64,000 nt of DNA from NCBI RefSeq assembly GCF_003691585.1, contig NZ_CP033169.1:744001-808000 (forward strand), written 5' to 3'. Below are positions 1-8,633 of this stretch, one piece after another. The translations under genes were made by a program, and so were the position numbers. Source of the stretch: Biomaibacter acetigenes (GTDB lineage Bacteria; Bacillota; Thermosediminibacteria; Thermosediminibacterales; Tepidanaerobacteraceae). Position 1 is the first letter of the stretch; every line of letters starts with the position of its first letter. A model generated the notes under the pieces. It did not search any database. It had not been told where the DNA came from and saw only the letters and a program-made list of their open reading frames with translations.

Positions 1-2
1 GG

Positions 3-173
3 GCCGACGCGGTGCTGGTGGGAAGGCCTATCATCATCGGGGCCTTCGGCGGAGGTTCAGAAGGAGTCAGGCTGGTACTGGATACCATGGCCGGTGAACT
101 GAAACAGGCCATGATACTTACGGGATGCAGTAATCTGGAAGAAATAACGGATCGGGTGATATACAGGAATTAG
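3..173 (+). CDS. FMN-dependent alpha-hydroxy-acid oxidase/dehydrogenase, C-terminal part
   Basis: The window opens inside a gene; only the last 56 codons are present. The reading frame shows GADAVLVGRP-like and GAFGGGSEGV segments followed by LKQAMILTGCSNLEEI, the usual C-terminal phosphate-binding and tail segments of the lactate oxidase/glycolate oxidase family (FMN TIM barrel). Members oxidise small 2-hydroxy acids such as lactate; the exact substrate cannot be read from the tail. It ends 20 bases before the next start on the same strand, so it is probably cotranscribed with the phosphoesterase. The start lies outside the window. Confidence 0.75.
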   Translation, partial: ADAVLVGRPIIIGAFGGGSEGVRLVLDTMAGELKQAMILTGCSNLEEITDRVIYRN

Positions 174-193
174 CTACTGAAAGGGGATAATAT

Positions 194-940
194 ATGAAAC
201 TTGCCCTTTTTTCCGACATCCATTCCAATTTATACGCTCTGGAAGCGGTGTTATCCGACATTGAGAAATTTTCTGTGGATACTGCCATCTGCTGTGGTGA
301 CCTGGTGGGATACGGTGCCCACCCCAATGAAGTAGTAAAACTTATATTTGAAAAGGACATATCCACCGTAATGGGAAACTATGATGATGGTGTGGGGTTT
401 GACCGGCTGCTCTGCGGTTGTGATTTTAAAAATGAAGAAGAGGCCCGGCGGGGTGAAAAATCTCTGCTCTGGACCAGGCAGAAAATAACTTCCGAAAACA
501 AACAGATACTCAAACAGTTACCCCGCAAACTCGAATTTGAGATTGAAGGCAGAAAGGTGCTGGTAATACACGGCAGCCACCGGGCCCTCAACGAATATCT
601 TCATGAGAAATTGCCACAGGCGGAAGTGGCTAGATTATTTGAAGAAACCGGGGCCGACATCATCTTCTGCGGCCATACCCACATCCCCTATGTGAGAAGA
701 TACAAAGACAAATTTCTCGTCAATGTCGGCACTGTTGGCAAACCCAAGCCCCATGCACGGGTTGTGAAGCGTTTCAGCAATGATGCCATGTGGATCTATG
801 CGGACATCAACAAAGATGACATTTTGTTTAAGCTCATGCTGGTACCGTATAATTTTGAAAAGAGTGCTGAGGCCATAGAGGAAGCCGGCCTTCCCCACCA
901 CTTTGCCGATTATATCCGGGGAATAAACCCCGACTTTTGA
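194..940 (+). CDS. Calcineurin-like metallophosphoesterase (YfcE/MJ0936-like)
   Basis: A 248-residue cytosolic phosphoesterase. Metal-binding motifs appear in the family order: FSDIHSN near residue 7, CGDLVGYG near 36, GNYDD near 57, VIHGSH near 127 and CGHTHIPY near 157. These supply the Asp, His and Asn ligands of a dinuclear metal site. Length fits the small YfcE/MJ0936 group, which hydrolyses phosphodiesters or phosphomonoesters; the physiological substrate is not deducible. The start ATG follows a GGGGA-type ribosome site. A hairpin terminator follows immediately, so it ends the transcript begun by the upstream oxidase. Confidence 0.85.
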   Translation: MKLALFSDIHSNLYALEAVLSDIEKFSVDTAICCGDLVGYGAHPNEVVKLIFEKDISTVMGNYDDGVGFDRLLCGCDFKNEEEARRGEKSLLWTRQKITSENKQILKQLPRKLEFEIEGRKVLVIHGSHRALNEYLHEKLPQAEVARLFEETGADIIFCGHTHIPYVRRYKDKFLVNVGTVGKPKPHARVVKRFSNDAMWIYADINKDDILFKLMLVPYNFEKSAEAIEEAGLPHHFADYIRGINPDF

Positions 941-942
941 TT

Positions 943-970
943 GACCGGTATATGCCGGTCCTTTCTATTT
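943..970 (+). terminator. Hairpin terminator after the phosphoesterase gene
   Basis: The arms GACCGG and CCGGTC (943-948 and 955-960) enclose a 6-base loop and are followed by a T-rich stretch (CTTTCTATTT). It starts three bases after the stop codon. Confidence 0.6.
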
Positions 971-1091
971 ATAGTAATTTTACCATTTGATCGCAATATC
1001 TTACAAAAGGAATTGACCGCCATTTATAGAATTATTAATCTAAAACAAACATGTTTTGCGGTAGTTTCAACAAAAGCGGGGGAGGGATTTT

Positions 1092-2456
1092 ATGCACAGA
1101 CTGGAAAAAATGATTTCGGCTATTGAAATAATCTTGAGACATGTACATGAGGGTATAGTCATTGCCGACAGAGAAGGCCGAGTGGTCTATGTCAATGATG
1201 CCAATGAGAGGATCACTGGTCTTGATAATAAGAAGATTCTGGGCAGGTATGTCAAAGATGTGGTTCCCGAGTCTTCTCTTATAGAAGTCATTGAGACCGG
1301 CAGGGAAAAGCTGGGGACCAGGACCAGGGTAAGGGATAAATATGTCATTTCCAATATTGTACCTATATATGACGGGGCTGAAATCATAGGCAGCATATCG
1401 GTATTTCTGGATATTACCGAGGTGGAAAATCTAAACATAAAGTTGAAAAAGGCCCAGGAGCAGATAGATAAACTTTCCAAACAGCTTTCCACCTTTTTGG
1501 GGGATGGGCAGTTTATAGTTGGTAAGAATCCCATGATGCAAAAAGTCATTTATATCGCCCAAAAAGCTGCCGGAGTAAATTCCAATGTGCTCATTACAGG
1601 AGAAAGTGGCACAGGAAAGGAAGTTATGGCACGATTTATTCATAATGCGGGCCCCCGCAAGGATAAACCCTTTGTGGCCGTAAACTGCGGTGCCATCCCT
1701 GAAACTCTTCTGGAAAGCGAGCTCTTCGGATACGAGCCCGGGGCTTTCACGGGGGCAGGAAACAGGGGTAAAGCAGGAATTTTCGAACTGGCCAATGGCG
1801 GTACTATTTTTTTGGATGAGATAGGAGACATGTCCCTTTCCCTGCAGGTGAAACTTCTAAGGGTTTTACAGGATAAGGAAATTCGGCGGTTGGGCGGCAT
1901 CGACAAGATAAAACTTGATGTCAGGGTAATGGCAGCCACCAACAAACCTCTGGAGAAAATGGTGGCGGAAAAGACCTTCAGGGAAGACCTTTATTACCGT
2001 TTAAATGTTATTCAGATAAGCCTTCCTCCACTTCGGGAAAGGAAAGAGGATATCCCGCTATATGTTAGATTCCTGCTGGATAAGCTGTCGGGACAATTAA
2101 AGGCTGCATGTCCCAAGATTTCGCCGGGGGCTATGAAAGCCCTGATGAATTATGATTTCCCGGGCAATATCAGAGAACTGGAAAATATCCTGGAAAAAAG
2201 CATGGTTATGGATGAGGATGGAAATATTGACACTGATGACCTGCCGGATATTTTAAGCGCCCATACCGGTGCCCGGGGTTTTTATGTTGAGACCGAGGGA
2301 AGATGGCCCACTTTGAAGGAAGTAGAAAAAACATTGCTTGAAAAAACTCTTGCGGTTTTTAGCAATAAGACCAGGGCCGCCGAAGTCCTTGGTATTTCCA
2401 GGGCAACCCTTTACAGGATGCTGGATGAGTCGACCGGAAAAGGTGTCTCAAGATGA
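1092..2456 (+). CDS. PAS-AAA-Fis sigma-54-dependent transcriptional activator
   Basis: A 454-residue enhancer-binding protein. An N-terminal PAS sensor (about residues 8-115) is followed by an AAA+ domain with Walker A GESGTGKE (about 169), the sigma-54 contact loop GAFTGA (about 216), Walker B TIFLDEIGDM (about 240) and an arginine-rich sensor region. A C-terminal Fis-type helix-turn-helix (AAEVLGISRATLYRML) ends the protein. The GAFTGA loop shows it remodels sigma-54 RNA polymerase. ATG 1092 follows GGGGGAGGG. The gene sits directly upstream of a good -24/-12 promoter and tnaA, so it most likely activates tryptophanase in response to a small ligand or redox signal sensed by the PAS domain. 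The ligand is unknown. Confidence 0.92.
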   Translation: MHRLEKMISAIEIILRHVHEGIVIADREGRVVYVNDANERITGLDNKKILGRYVKDVVPESSLIEVIETGREKLGTRTRVRDKYVISNIVPIYDGAEIIGSISVFLDITEVENLNIKLKKAQEQIDKLSKQLSTFLGDGQFIVGKNPMMQKVIYIAQKAAGVNSNVLITGESGTGKEVMARFIHNAGPRKDKPFVAVNCGAIPETLLESELFGYEPGAFTGAGNRGKAGIFELANGGTIFLDEIGDMSLSLQVKLLRVLQDKEIRRLGGIDKIKLDVRVMAATNKPLEKMVAEKTFREDLYYRLNVIQISLPPLRERKEDIPLYVRFLLDKLSGQLKAACPKISPGAMKALMNYDFPGNIRELENILEKSMVMDEDGNIDTDDLPDILSAHTGARGFYVETEGRWPTLKEVEKTLLEKTLAVFSNKTRAAEVLGISRATLYRMLDESTGKGVSR

Positions 2457-2676
2457 AACAAAACTCCGGGAAATATTATGGTTATAGATTTTTTTGATTT
2501 TCAATAATTTAGTCGGGATGGTCAATGAATAAACGTCTATAAATGACACATATTGATAATAAAGTGTATAAAAAAGATACAGTTTTAAACATGCAAAGAT
2601 TTCGCCGCCATTTATCAAAAGGTTAAAAACCGGAATGGCAGCGGTCTTGCGGTAATTAAAATTTTCGACATAATAC

Positions 2677-2692
2677 TGGCATGTCAATTGCA
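2677..2692 (+). promoter_or_regulatory. Sigma-54 (-24/-12) promoter of tnaA
   Basis: TGGCAT-N5-TTGCA places GG (2678-2679) and GC (2690-2691) exactly 12 bases apart, as in the TGGCAC-N5-TTGCW consensus. The predicted transcript begins near 2703, about 84 bases before the tnaA start. The adjacent activator gene carries the GAFTGA loop needed to fire such a promoter. The rest of the 330-base gap (2457-2676) is AT-rich. It holds only a weak ACAC/GTGT inverted pair (about 2547-2570) that could be an upstream activator site. Confidence 0.8.
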
Positions 2693-2786
2693 TGATATTT
2701 TAAACAGATAATATTATTTGGCCCTATTGAAATTTCATCATAGTTGCCAATTAAAAAAAGGGTCAGGAAAACAGGAGGTAATTGAC

Positions 2787-4175
2787 ATGCTGGATGATTT
2801 AACCAAAATGGCAGAACCATATAAAATCAAGATGGTGGAGCCGCTGAAAATCAGGACGAAGGAGGAGAGGATAAGGCTCATAAAGGAGGCCGGATATAAT
2901 CCTTTTTTACTAAATGCGGAAGATGTATATATTGATTTACTGACCGACAGCGGTACTTCGGCCATGAGCGACAATCAGTGGGCCGGCATGATGCTGGGAG
3001 ACGAATCCTATGCGGGCAGCAAGAATTACATCCACCTGGTAGAAGTGGTAAAAGACATCTTTGGTTACAACTATGTGGTACCGACCCATCAGGGGCGCGG
3101 TGCGGAAAAGGTGCTGTTCCCCGTTCTGGTGAAAAAAGGCCAATATGTGGTGGGAAACATGCATTTTGATACCACCAAAGCCCACATCGAGCTTTCGGAA
3201 GGCATTGCTGTGAACCTGGTCACCAGGGAAGCGGAGGATGTAGGAAACTACCATCCCTTCAAGGGTAATTTTGATATAGAAGCGTTAAAAAGTTTTATAG
3301 AAGAAAAAGGCCCCGAGAACATTGCCTTCATCCTGGCCACCGTCACCTGCAACAGCGCAGGAGGGCAGCCCGTATCCATGGAAAATATCAAAGAAGTGAG
3401 AAAAATGGCCGACAAATACGGCCTGTATCTCTTCTTTGACGCCGCCCGCTTTGCTGAAAACGCATATTTTGTGAAACAGCGGGAAAAGGGATATGAAAAC
3501 AAAAGCATAAAGGAAATCGTAAGAGAGATGTTTTCCTACGGCGACGGTTTTACCATGTCGGCCAAGAAGGACGCCCTGGTAAATATCGGCGGCTTGATTG
3601 CAATAAAGGATGACGTGGAACTTTTTACAAAGGTTAAGACCATGCTCATACCCATGGAAGGCTTTGTGACTTACGGCGGTCTCGCAGGCCGCGACATGGA
3701 AGCCATGGCCCGGGGCCTTGAGGAAGTGCTGAGTGAAGATTATCTTTCCTGGCGCATAAATCAGGTAAAATACCTGGGAGACAAGCTCCGAGAAGCGGGA
3801 ATTCCCATTCAATATCCCACTGGCGGCCACGCGGTGTTTATCGACGGTAAAAAGTTCCTTCCCCATGTGCCCCAGGAGCAGTTCCCATCCCATACCATAT
3901 GCGTGGAACTGTATATTGAGGCTGGCATCCGGGCAGTGGAAGTCGGAACTCTTCTGGCGGGCAGGGACCCCGTCACAAAGAAAGAAATACTGCCTGCTCT
4001 GGACTTTGTGAGATTAACCATTCCGCGCCGGGTCTATACCAATAGCCACATGGATGTGGTGGCGGAAGCGGTGAAGAGGGTATATGCCAGGAGAGACAGC
4101 ATTAAAGGATTGCGCTTTACCTATGAACCTCCCATCCTCCGTCACTTTACCGCACGGCTGGAACCGGTGGAATAA
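2787..4175 (+). CDS. tnaA: Tryptophanase (L-tryptophan indole-lyase)
   Basis: PLP enzyme that cleaves tryptophan to indole, pyruvate and ammonia. Start ATG 2787 is chosen because AGGAGG lies 8 bases upstream, giving 462 residues, close to the usual 456-471; the same frame is open upstream but lacks a ribosome site. Landmarks are [28 protein letters not shown]-like ([10 protein letters not shown]), [11 protein letters not shown] and the PLP-lysine segment [10 protein letters not shown] near residue 259. The sister enzyme tyrosine phenol-lyase has an arginine in its MERG substrate motif; here the matching segment is AVEVG, as in tryptophanases (AVEIG). This and the transporter next door favour tryptophan over tyrosine. 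Expression is probably sigma-54 dependent. Confidence 0.92.
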   Translation: MLDDLTKMAEPYKIKMVEPLKIRTKEERIRLIKEAGYNPFLLNAEDVYIDLLTDSGTSAMSDNQWAGMMLGDESYAGSKNYIHLVEVVKDIFGYNYVVPTHQGRGAEKVLFPVLVKKGQYVVGNMHFDTTKAHIELSEGIAVNLVTREAEDVGNYHPFKGNFDIEALKSFIEEKGPENIAFILATVTCNSAGGQPVSMENIKEVRKMADKYGLYLFFDAARFAENAYFVKQREKGYENKSIKEIVREMFSYGDGFTMSAKKDALVNIGGLIAIKDDVELFTKVKTMLIPMEGFVTYGGLAGRDMEAMARGLEEVLSEDYLSWRINQVKYLGDKLREAGIPIQYPTGGHAVFIDGKKFLPHVPQEQFPSHTICVELYIEAGIRAVEVGTLLAGRDPVTKKEILPALDFVRLTIPRRVYTNSHMDVVAEAVKRVYARRDSIKGLRFTYEPPILRHFTARLEPVE

Positions 4176-4226
4176 CATTATCGAACTTCAAACATCAAAC
4201 CTAATTTTAAGAAAGGTGGTGCATTT

Positions 4227-5756
4227 ATGGAAAATTTAGAAAGGGACCAGTGGAAATCAAGAGCAGGATTTATCTTCTCCACCGTGGGTGCTGCCGTGGG
4301 TCTGGGAAATTTCTGGCGTTTCCCGTTTATGGCCTATAAAAACGGCGGCGGGGCATTTCTTATCCCGTACTTCTTTGCTCTTTTGACAGCCGGTGTTCCC
4401 CTGATGATCATGGAGTTTTCCTTCGGCCACAGGATGAAGGGAGGAGCTACCCTTTCCTTTGCGAAGCTTGGGAGAAAGTGGGAATTTATAGGTTGGTGGC
4501 AAACCATGGTACCACTTATTGTCATGTGCTATTATTCCACTATCATTGCATGGAGTTTGAACTACCTTATATTTTCCTTTACTCAAGCCTGGGGAGCCGA
4601 CCCCAACGCTTTCTTCGGCGGCAAGTTCCTGGGCGTCTCCAGCGGCCCATGGGACCTGGGAGGATTCCGCTGGACTATTGCTCTGGGAGTAATAGTTGTA
4701 TGGCTGCTCAATTATTTCATCACAAAAAACGGTATATCCGGCGGCATTGAAAAAGCCTGTAGAATCATGACCCCGCTTCTGGCGGTGCTCATGGTAATTA
4801 TAACCATTAGAGGTCTTACCCTACCCGGAGCCACTTACGGCCTCAACTGGTTTTTAAAACCGGACTTTTCAAAAATCATGGATCCACAGGTCTGGATCGC
4901 CGCATACGGCCAGGTGTTTTTCTCCACAACCCTGGCGGTGGGCGTCATGATAGCCTACGCCAGTTACCTGCCTGAAAAATCCGATATAGTCAACAACTCC
5001 TTCATTACAGTGTTTTCCAACTCCAGCTTTGATTTCCTGGCGGGCCTGGCGGTTTTCAGCATCCTGGGATATGCGGCGGTGGCATCCAATGTCCTCTTTG
5101 ACAAAGTAGCTGCCAATGGTGCCGGAGTCGCTTTTGTGGCTTTCCCCAAGGCCATCAGCATGCTGCCCATGCCAAAGATCTTACAGAATATATTTGGAAT
5201 AATGTTCTTCTTCAGCCTGTTTATAGCGGGTATTTCGTCTAGTATTTCCATGCTGGAATCCTTTGCTACGGCAGCTCTTGACAAGTATGATATAAGCCGG
5301 GAAGAGATAATAAAGAGGATTTCCATCGGCGGATTCATCGGCAGCATGTTTATTGCTACCGGCGCAGGTGTACACATACTGGATATCGTTGACCATTTTG
5401 TATCGAGCTACGGTATAGCCCTTCTGGGCTTAATAGAAGCCATAGTTCTTGGATACGTGTACGGCACAGGAAAAATTAAAGAACATGCCAACCTGTATTC
5501 GGATTTCAAGATCGGCTGGTGGCTTGATTATTGCGTGAAATACCTCACTCCGCTGATGCTGGGTTACATGTTCATCCAGAATCTTATAAACGAGTTCAAG
5601 GCTCCCTATGCCGGTTACCCCATGAGCGCAATTATTGGCCTGGGATGGACGGTGGCGGTGGGCATGCTTCTTGTGGCCCTGTACCTATCCGGCAGGCCCT
5701 GGACCAATCCGCATATAAGCCTTGATAGAATCGAAGACAGGGCGGTGAGCAAATGA
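4227..5756 (+). CDS. tnaT: Sodium-dependent (NSS/SNF family) tryptophan-type transporter
   Basis: A 509-residue integral membrane protein of the neurotransmitter:sodium symporter family. TM1 contains the signature GAAVGLGNFWRFPF (about residues 20-34), which forms the Na+ and substrate site, and the chain is hydrophobic throughout with about 11-12 spans. It follows tnaA by 51 bases with no terminator, behind an AAGGTGG ribosome site. The Symbiobacterium TnaT protein, a Na+-dependent tryptophan carrier, is known from the same tnaA-adjacent setting. Tryptophan is therefore the likely substrate, by context and family. Confidence 0.87.
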   Translation: MENLERDQWKSRAGFIFSTVGAAVGLGNFWRFPFMAYKNGGGAFLIPYFFALLTAGVPLMIMEFSFGHRMKGGATLSFAKLGRKWEFIGWWQTMVPLIVMCYYSTIIAWSLNYLIFSFTQAWGADPNAFFGGKFLGVSSGPWDLGGFRWTIALGVIVVWLLNYFITKNGISGGIEKACRIMTPLLAVLMVIITIRGLTLPGATYGLNWFLKPDFSKIMDPQVWIAAYGQVFFSTTLAVGVMIAYASYLPEKSDIVNNSFITVFSNSSFDFLAGLAVFSILGYAAVASNVLFDKVAANGAGVAFVAFPKAISMLPMPKILQNIFGIMFFFSLFIAGISSSISMLESFATAALDKYDISREEIIKRISIGGFIGSMFIATGAGVHILDIVDHFVSSYGIALLGLIEAIVLGYVYGTGKIKEHANLYSDFKIGWWLDYCVKYLTPLMLGYMFIQNLINEFKAPYAGYPMSAIIGLGWTVAVGMLLVALYLSGRPWTNPHISLDRIEDRAVSK

Positions 5757-5875
5757 TGAACTATACAGGAATGGAACCCGGAGCCATTGTGATGCTCATA
5801 TTCGGTCTGGTACTGCTATACGGCGGTCTTGCCACATTTATAACTATAGCCATCAAAAGGGTACAAAATAAATAG
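5753..5875 (+). CDS. MetS-like small subunit of an NSS transporter (40 aa)
   Basis: A 40-residue protein with one membrane span (about residues 10-33) and a basic tail ending IKRVQNK. Its ATG overlaps the transporter stop (ATGA), a sign of translational coupling; a second ATG follows at once. The N-terminal NYTGMEPGAIVMLIF pattern and the position behind an NSS carrier match the small-subunit family described for the methionine/alanine importer MetPS, where the peptide is needed for transport. Function is inferred from family and position. Confidence 0.75.
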   Translation: MMNYTGMEPGAIVMLIFGLVLLYGGLATFITIAIKRVQNK

Positions 5876-5898
5876 TGTGTTCCCCTGCAAAAAATATT

Positions 5899-5932
5899 AA
5901 GACGGTTCATCTTCTATGAACCGTCTTTTTTC
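5899..5932 (+). terminator. Bidirectional terminator between the tna operon and ychF
   Basis: A perfect 12-base stem (AAGACGGTTCAT and ATGAACCGTCTT) with a 5-base loop is followed by Ts. The A-rich left flank gives a U-rich tail on the minus strand too, so it can serve the convergent ychF gene. Confidence 0.88.
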
Positions 5933-5945
5933 GAATTTCATTTTC

Positions 5946-7040
5946 TCATACATTAAACCTGAACACCACCACATCCCCATCTTTCATCACATAATCCTTG
6001 CCTTCGGACCTCAGCAAGCCCTTTTCCCGCACTGCCTGCTGGCTGCCGCAGGCTATAAGGTCATCGTAAGCTACCACCTCAGCCCGGATAAATCCCCGCT
6101 CAAAGTCGCTGTGGATTTTACCTGCAGCCTGAGGGGCTTTGGTCCCCTGCTTTATGGTCCAGGCCCGGACCTCCTTGGGGCCTGCCGTTAGAAAAGTAAT
6201 GAGGCCCAGAAGCCGGTAACCGGCCTTTATAAGCCTGTTTAATCCCGGTTCTTCAAGGCCATATTCGGCCAGCAGCTCCTTTTTCTCATCATCAGGAAGT
6301 TCAGCCAGCTCAGCTTCAATCCTGGCACAAATAGGGATCACTTCTGAACCCTCTGCGGCGGCATATTCCCTTACTTTTTTGACATAATCGTTTTCCGTTT
6401 CAGAGATTAAATCATCTTCCGAAATGTTGGCAACATATATTACAGGCTTGGAGGTAAGCAGAAAAACCTGTTTTACTATTTCCTGCTCTCCTTCGGAAAA
6501 TTCCTGAACCCGGGCCGGCTTGTTCTGTTCCAGGCCTTCCTTCAGACGTTCCAGCACCGAAAGCTCCTGTAAATATTGCTTTTCTCCGGATTTTGATTGT
6601 TTTTTCACCCGATCTATCCGCCGTTCCAGCACCTCTAAATCGGAGAATATTAGCTCCAGGTTAATGGTTTCAATATCCCTTATGGGATCAACTTTCCCTT
6701 CCACATGGACTACATTTGAATCCTCGAAACATCGGACCACATGGGCGATGGCATCCACTTCACGGATATGCGAAAGAAATTTGTTGCCAAGGCCTTCACC
6801 GCGGCTGGCACCTTTTACAAGGCCAGCTATATCCACGAACTCTATGGTGGCGGGGGTCACCTTTTGGGGATGTTCCATTTCCGCCAGTCTGTCCAGCCTT
6901 TCGTCAGGCACCGCCACCACACCCACATTGGGCTCTATGGTGCAAAAGGGGTAGTTGGCACACTCGGCCCCGGCTTTTGTTATAGCATTAAACAGGGTGC
7001 TTTTACCCACATTGGGCAGCCCCACAATTCCTATCTGCAT
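5946..7040 (-). CDS. ychF: YchF/OLA1 family Obg-like ATPase
   Basis: A 364-residue universally conserved P-loop protein that binds ribosomes and prefers ATP over GTP in this subfamily. Visible are G1 GLPNVGKSTLFN (residues 6-17), the switch/G3 region VDIAGLVKGAS, a central coiled-coil insertion (VLERRIDRVKKQSKSGEKQ) and the C-terminal TGS domain with the conserved ending GDVVVFRFNV. Length is typical. It is transcribed alone, convergent with the tna operon. Confidence 0.95.
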   Translation of the reverse strand: MQIGIVGLPNVGKSTLFNAITKAGAECANYPFCTIEPNVGVVAVPDERLDRLAEMEHPQKVTPATIEFVDIAGLVKGASRGEGLGNKFLSHIREVDAIAHVVRCFEDSNVVHVEGKVDPIRDIETINLELIFSDLEVLERRIDRVKKQSKSGEKQYLQELSVLERLKEGLEQNKPARVQEFSEGEQEIVKQVFLLTSKPVIYVANISEDDLISETENDYVKKVREYAAAEGSEVIPICARIEAELAELPDDEKKELLAEYGLEEPGLNRLIKAGYRLLGLITFLTAGPKEVRAWTIKQGTKAPQAAGKIHSDFERGFIRAEVVAYDDLIACGSQQAVREKGLLRSEGKDYVMKDGDVVVFRFNV

Positions 7041-7182
7041 TTCTTATCTTCCCTTCAAACATAAAGTATTTCCACGGCTTTTATTATACCAGTCAGGTTT
7101 CATGATGTAAACAAGCGGATACGATGCTTGTAATTTATAAAGAAAAATAATACAATAAAAATATGGGGAGAGGAATGCGGAT

Positions 7183-8562
7183 ATGTGGAAATGGAGAATC
7201 GCCACAATTTTAATTATAATCTCGATTGTTATTACCGGCTGCAGTTTACTGCCAACCAAAACAAAAACCACCGCCGTATTGCCTGAACTGCAGCAGCCCC
7301 CGGAAGGTGCGGTATATAATAACGGCAATTTCATCGGGTATTCCGATGCCTCCGATCACGGATATAGCATGGCTATTGTAACTATTGAAAATGATAAAAT
7401 CATGAATGTAATATTAAAGGAATTTACGGAACTTTCTATTGAAAAAGATTTTTCCACCTATGAATATAAACCCTCGGTTAAAGCCCACCAGCAGCTTCCC
7501 CGGAAGTTTATAACAGCCGGTAATTCCCAGGTAGATGGCATCAGCGGCGCTACCGCCAGTTCTATGCGCTACAGGCAGGCGGTGGAACGGGCTCTTTCCA
7601 GTGCTAGAAAACAAAAATCAACTAATATTTATTTTAACGGCACTTTTCAAGGGAGGTCCAAAGCCGACAACCATGGTTATGGAATTGCCCTTGTAAAAAT
7701 ACAGAATGATAAAATTAACGGTGTCGAGATAAAAGAAGTAAATGAAAAGGGCGAGTTGAAGGACTTTAACACATATCCTTACGAGCCTTCCAGAAAAGCT
7801 TACAGGGAAATTCCCGGACAATTTGTAAAGAAAAATTCGCCGGATATAGACAATTTTACCGGTGCCACTCACAGTACCGAAAAATACAGGGAAGCAGTGG
7901 CCAATGCTATGGCTAAGGCAAGGATAATTAAGGAATTGCCGGATTTGATAGATGGCACCTACACTGCGGTTTCCGATGCTGACAACCAGGGATATTCTGA
8001 AGCCGCGGTGACTGTGGAAAATGGTATGATTGTCGATGTGAAACTGAGAGAATACGATGAGCTTTCGACAGAGAAGAATTTTTTTACGTATAGATATGAA
8101 CCTTCCGTAAATGCCAACCGGGAACTGCCCTGGGCGTTTATTTCAGCTCAGTCGCCCCGGGTGGACGCCGTTACGGGGGCCACCCACAGCAGCACTCATT
8201 ACTCTCAGGCTGTAGAAAGGGCACTTGCAAAGGCATCATGGCATAAAAGCCAGCAGAAATATTTTAATGGGGTTTTCCAGGCTAAATCCACCACCGATAA
8301 ACATGGTTACTGTGTTGCCATTGTGAAACTCCAGGATGATAAGATTCAGGATGTTACATTAAAAGATGTCGATGAAAAGGGCCAGTTGAAGGACTTTGAA
8401 AACTACCCATATGAGCCCTCGAAAAGGGCTCATGCCGAACTTCCTGCAAAGTTTGTGAGGTCCAATTCCTATCAGGTGGATGTAGTTACCGGCGCCACCC
8501 ACAGCTCGGAGAAATATAAGGAAGCGGTAAAAAAAGCCCTGGAAAGCGCAACTTTAAGGTAA
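7183..8562 (+). CDS. Lipoprotein with four tandem FMN-binding domains
   Basis: A 459-residue protein exported by a lipoprotein signal (lipobox VITGC near residue 20), so it sits on the outer face of the membrane. The mature part is four FMN-binding domains of exactly 105 residues. Each carries a flavinylation motif [ST]GATxS[ST]: SGATASS at 121, then TGATHST, TGATHSS and TGATHSS at 226, 331 and 436. ApbE-type transferases attach FMN to the Thr in such motifs. Domains 1 and 3 resemble each other, as do 2 and 4, so a two-domain unit was duplicated. By family it is probably an extracytoplasmic electron carrier. No apbE or partner oxidoreductase is in the window. A GGGGAGAGG ribosome site precedes ATG 7183. 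Confidence 0.85.
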   Translation: MWKWRIATILIIISIVITGCSLLPTKTKTTAVLPELQQPPEGAVYNNGNFIGYSDASDHGYSMAIVTIENDKIMNVILKEFTELSIEKDFSTYEYKPSVKAHQQLPRKFITAGNSQVDGISGATASSMRYRQAVERALSSARKQKSTNIYFNGTFQGRSKADNHGYGIALVKIQNDKINGVEIKEVNEKGELKDFNTYPYEPSRKAYREIPGQFVKKNSPDIDNFTGATHSTEKYREAVANAMAKARIIKELPDLIDGTYTAVSDADNQGYSEAAVTVENGMIVDVKLREYDELSTEKNFFTYRYEPSVNANRELPWAFISAQSPRVDAVTGATHSSTHYSQAVERALAKASWHKSQQKYFNGVFQAKSTTDKHGYCVAIVKLQDDKIQDVTLKDVDEKGQLKDFENYPYEPSKRAHAELPAKFVRSNSYQVDVVTGATHSSEKYKEAVKKALESATLR

Positions 8563-8590
8563 TGGGAAATCTAGTTTAAGTGTAAAAACT

Positions 8591-8621
8591 AAGTCCTCTG
8601 CCTCAGTAAGGCGACTTTTTA
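8591..8621 (+). terminator. Possible terminator after the FMN lipoprotein gene
   Basis: An imperfect stem pairs AAGTC with GACTT and GCCT with AGGC, with an unpaired CTCT on one side, followed by five Ts. It lies between two convergent genes. Confidence 0.4.
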
Positions 8622-8633
8622 TACCACATCCGA

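Noticed and set aside
941-1126. 61-codon frame between the phosphoesterase and the activator
   Set aside because: It starts right at the stop of the upstream gene, contains a terminator, has no ribosome site and overlaps the activator start.
2703-2786. A TnaC-like leader peptide before tnaA
   Set aside because: No short frame with a ribosome site and a tryptophan codon is present in the predicted leader.
4176-4226. GAACTTCAAACATCAAAC stretch between tnaA and tnaT as a repeat element
   Set aside because: Only a short, low-complexity resemblance to GAAC/TTC-type repeats elsewhere; not enough to call.
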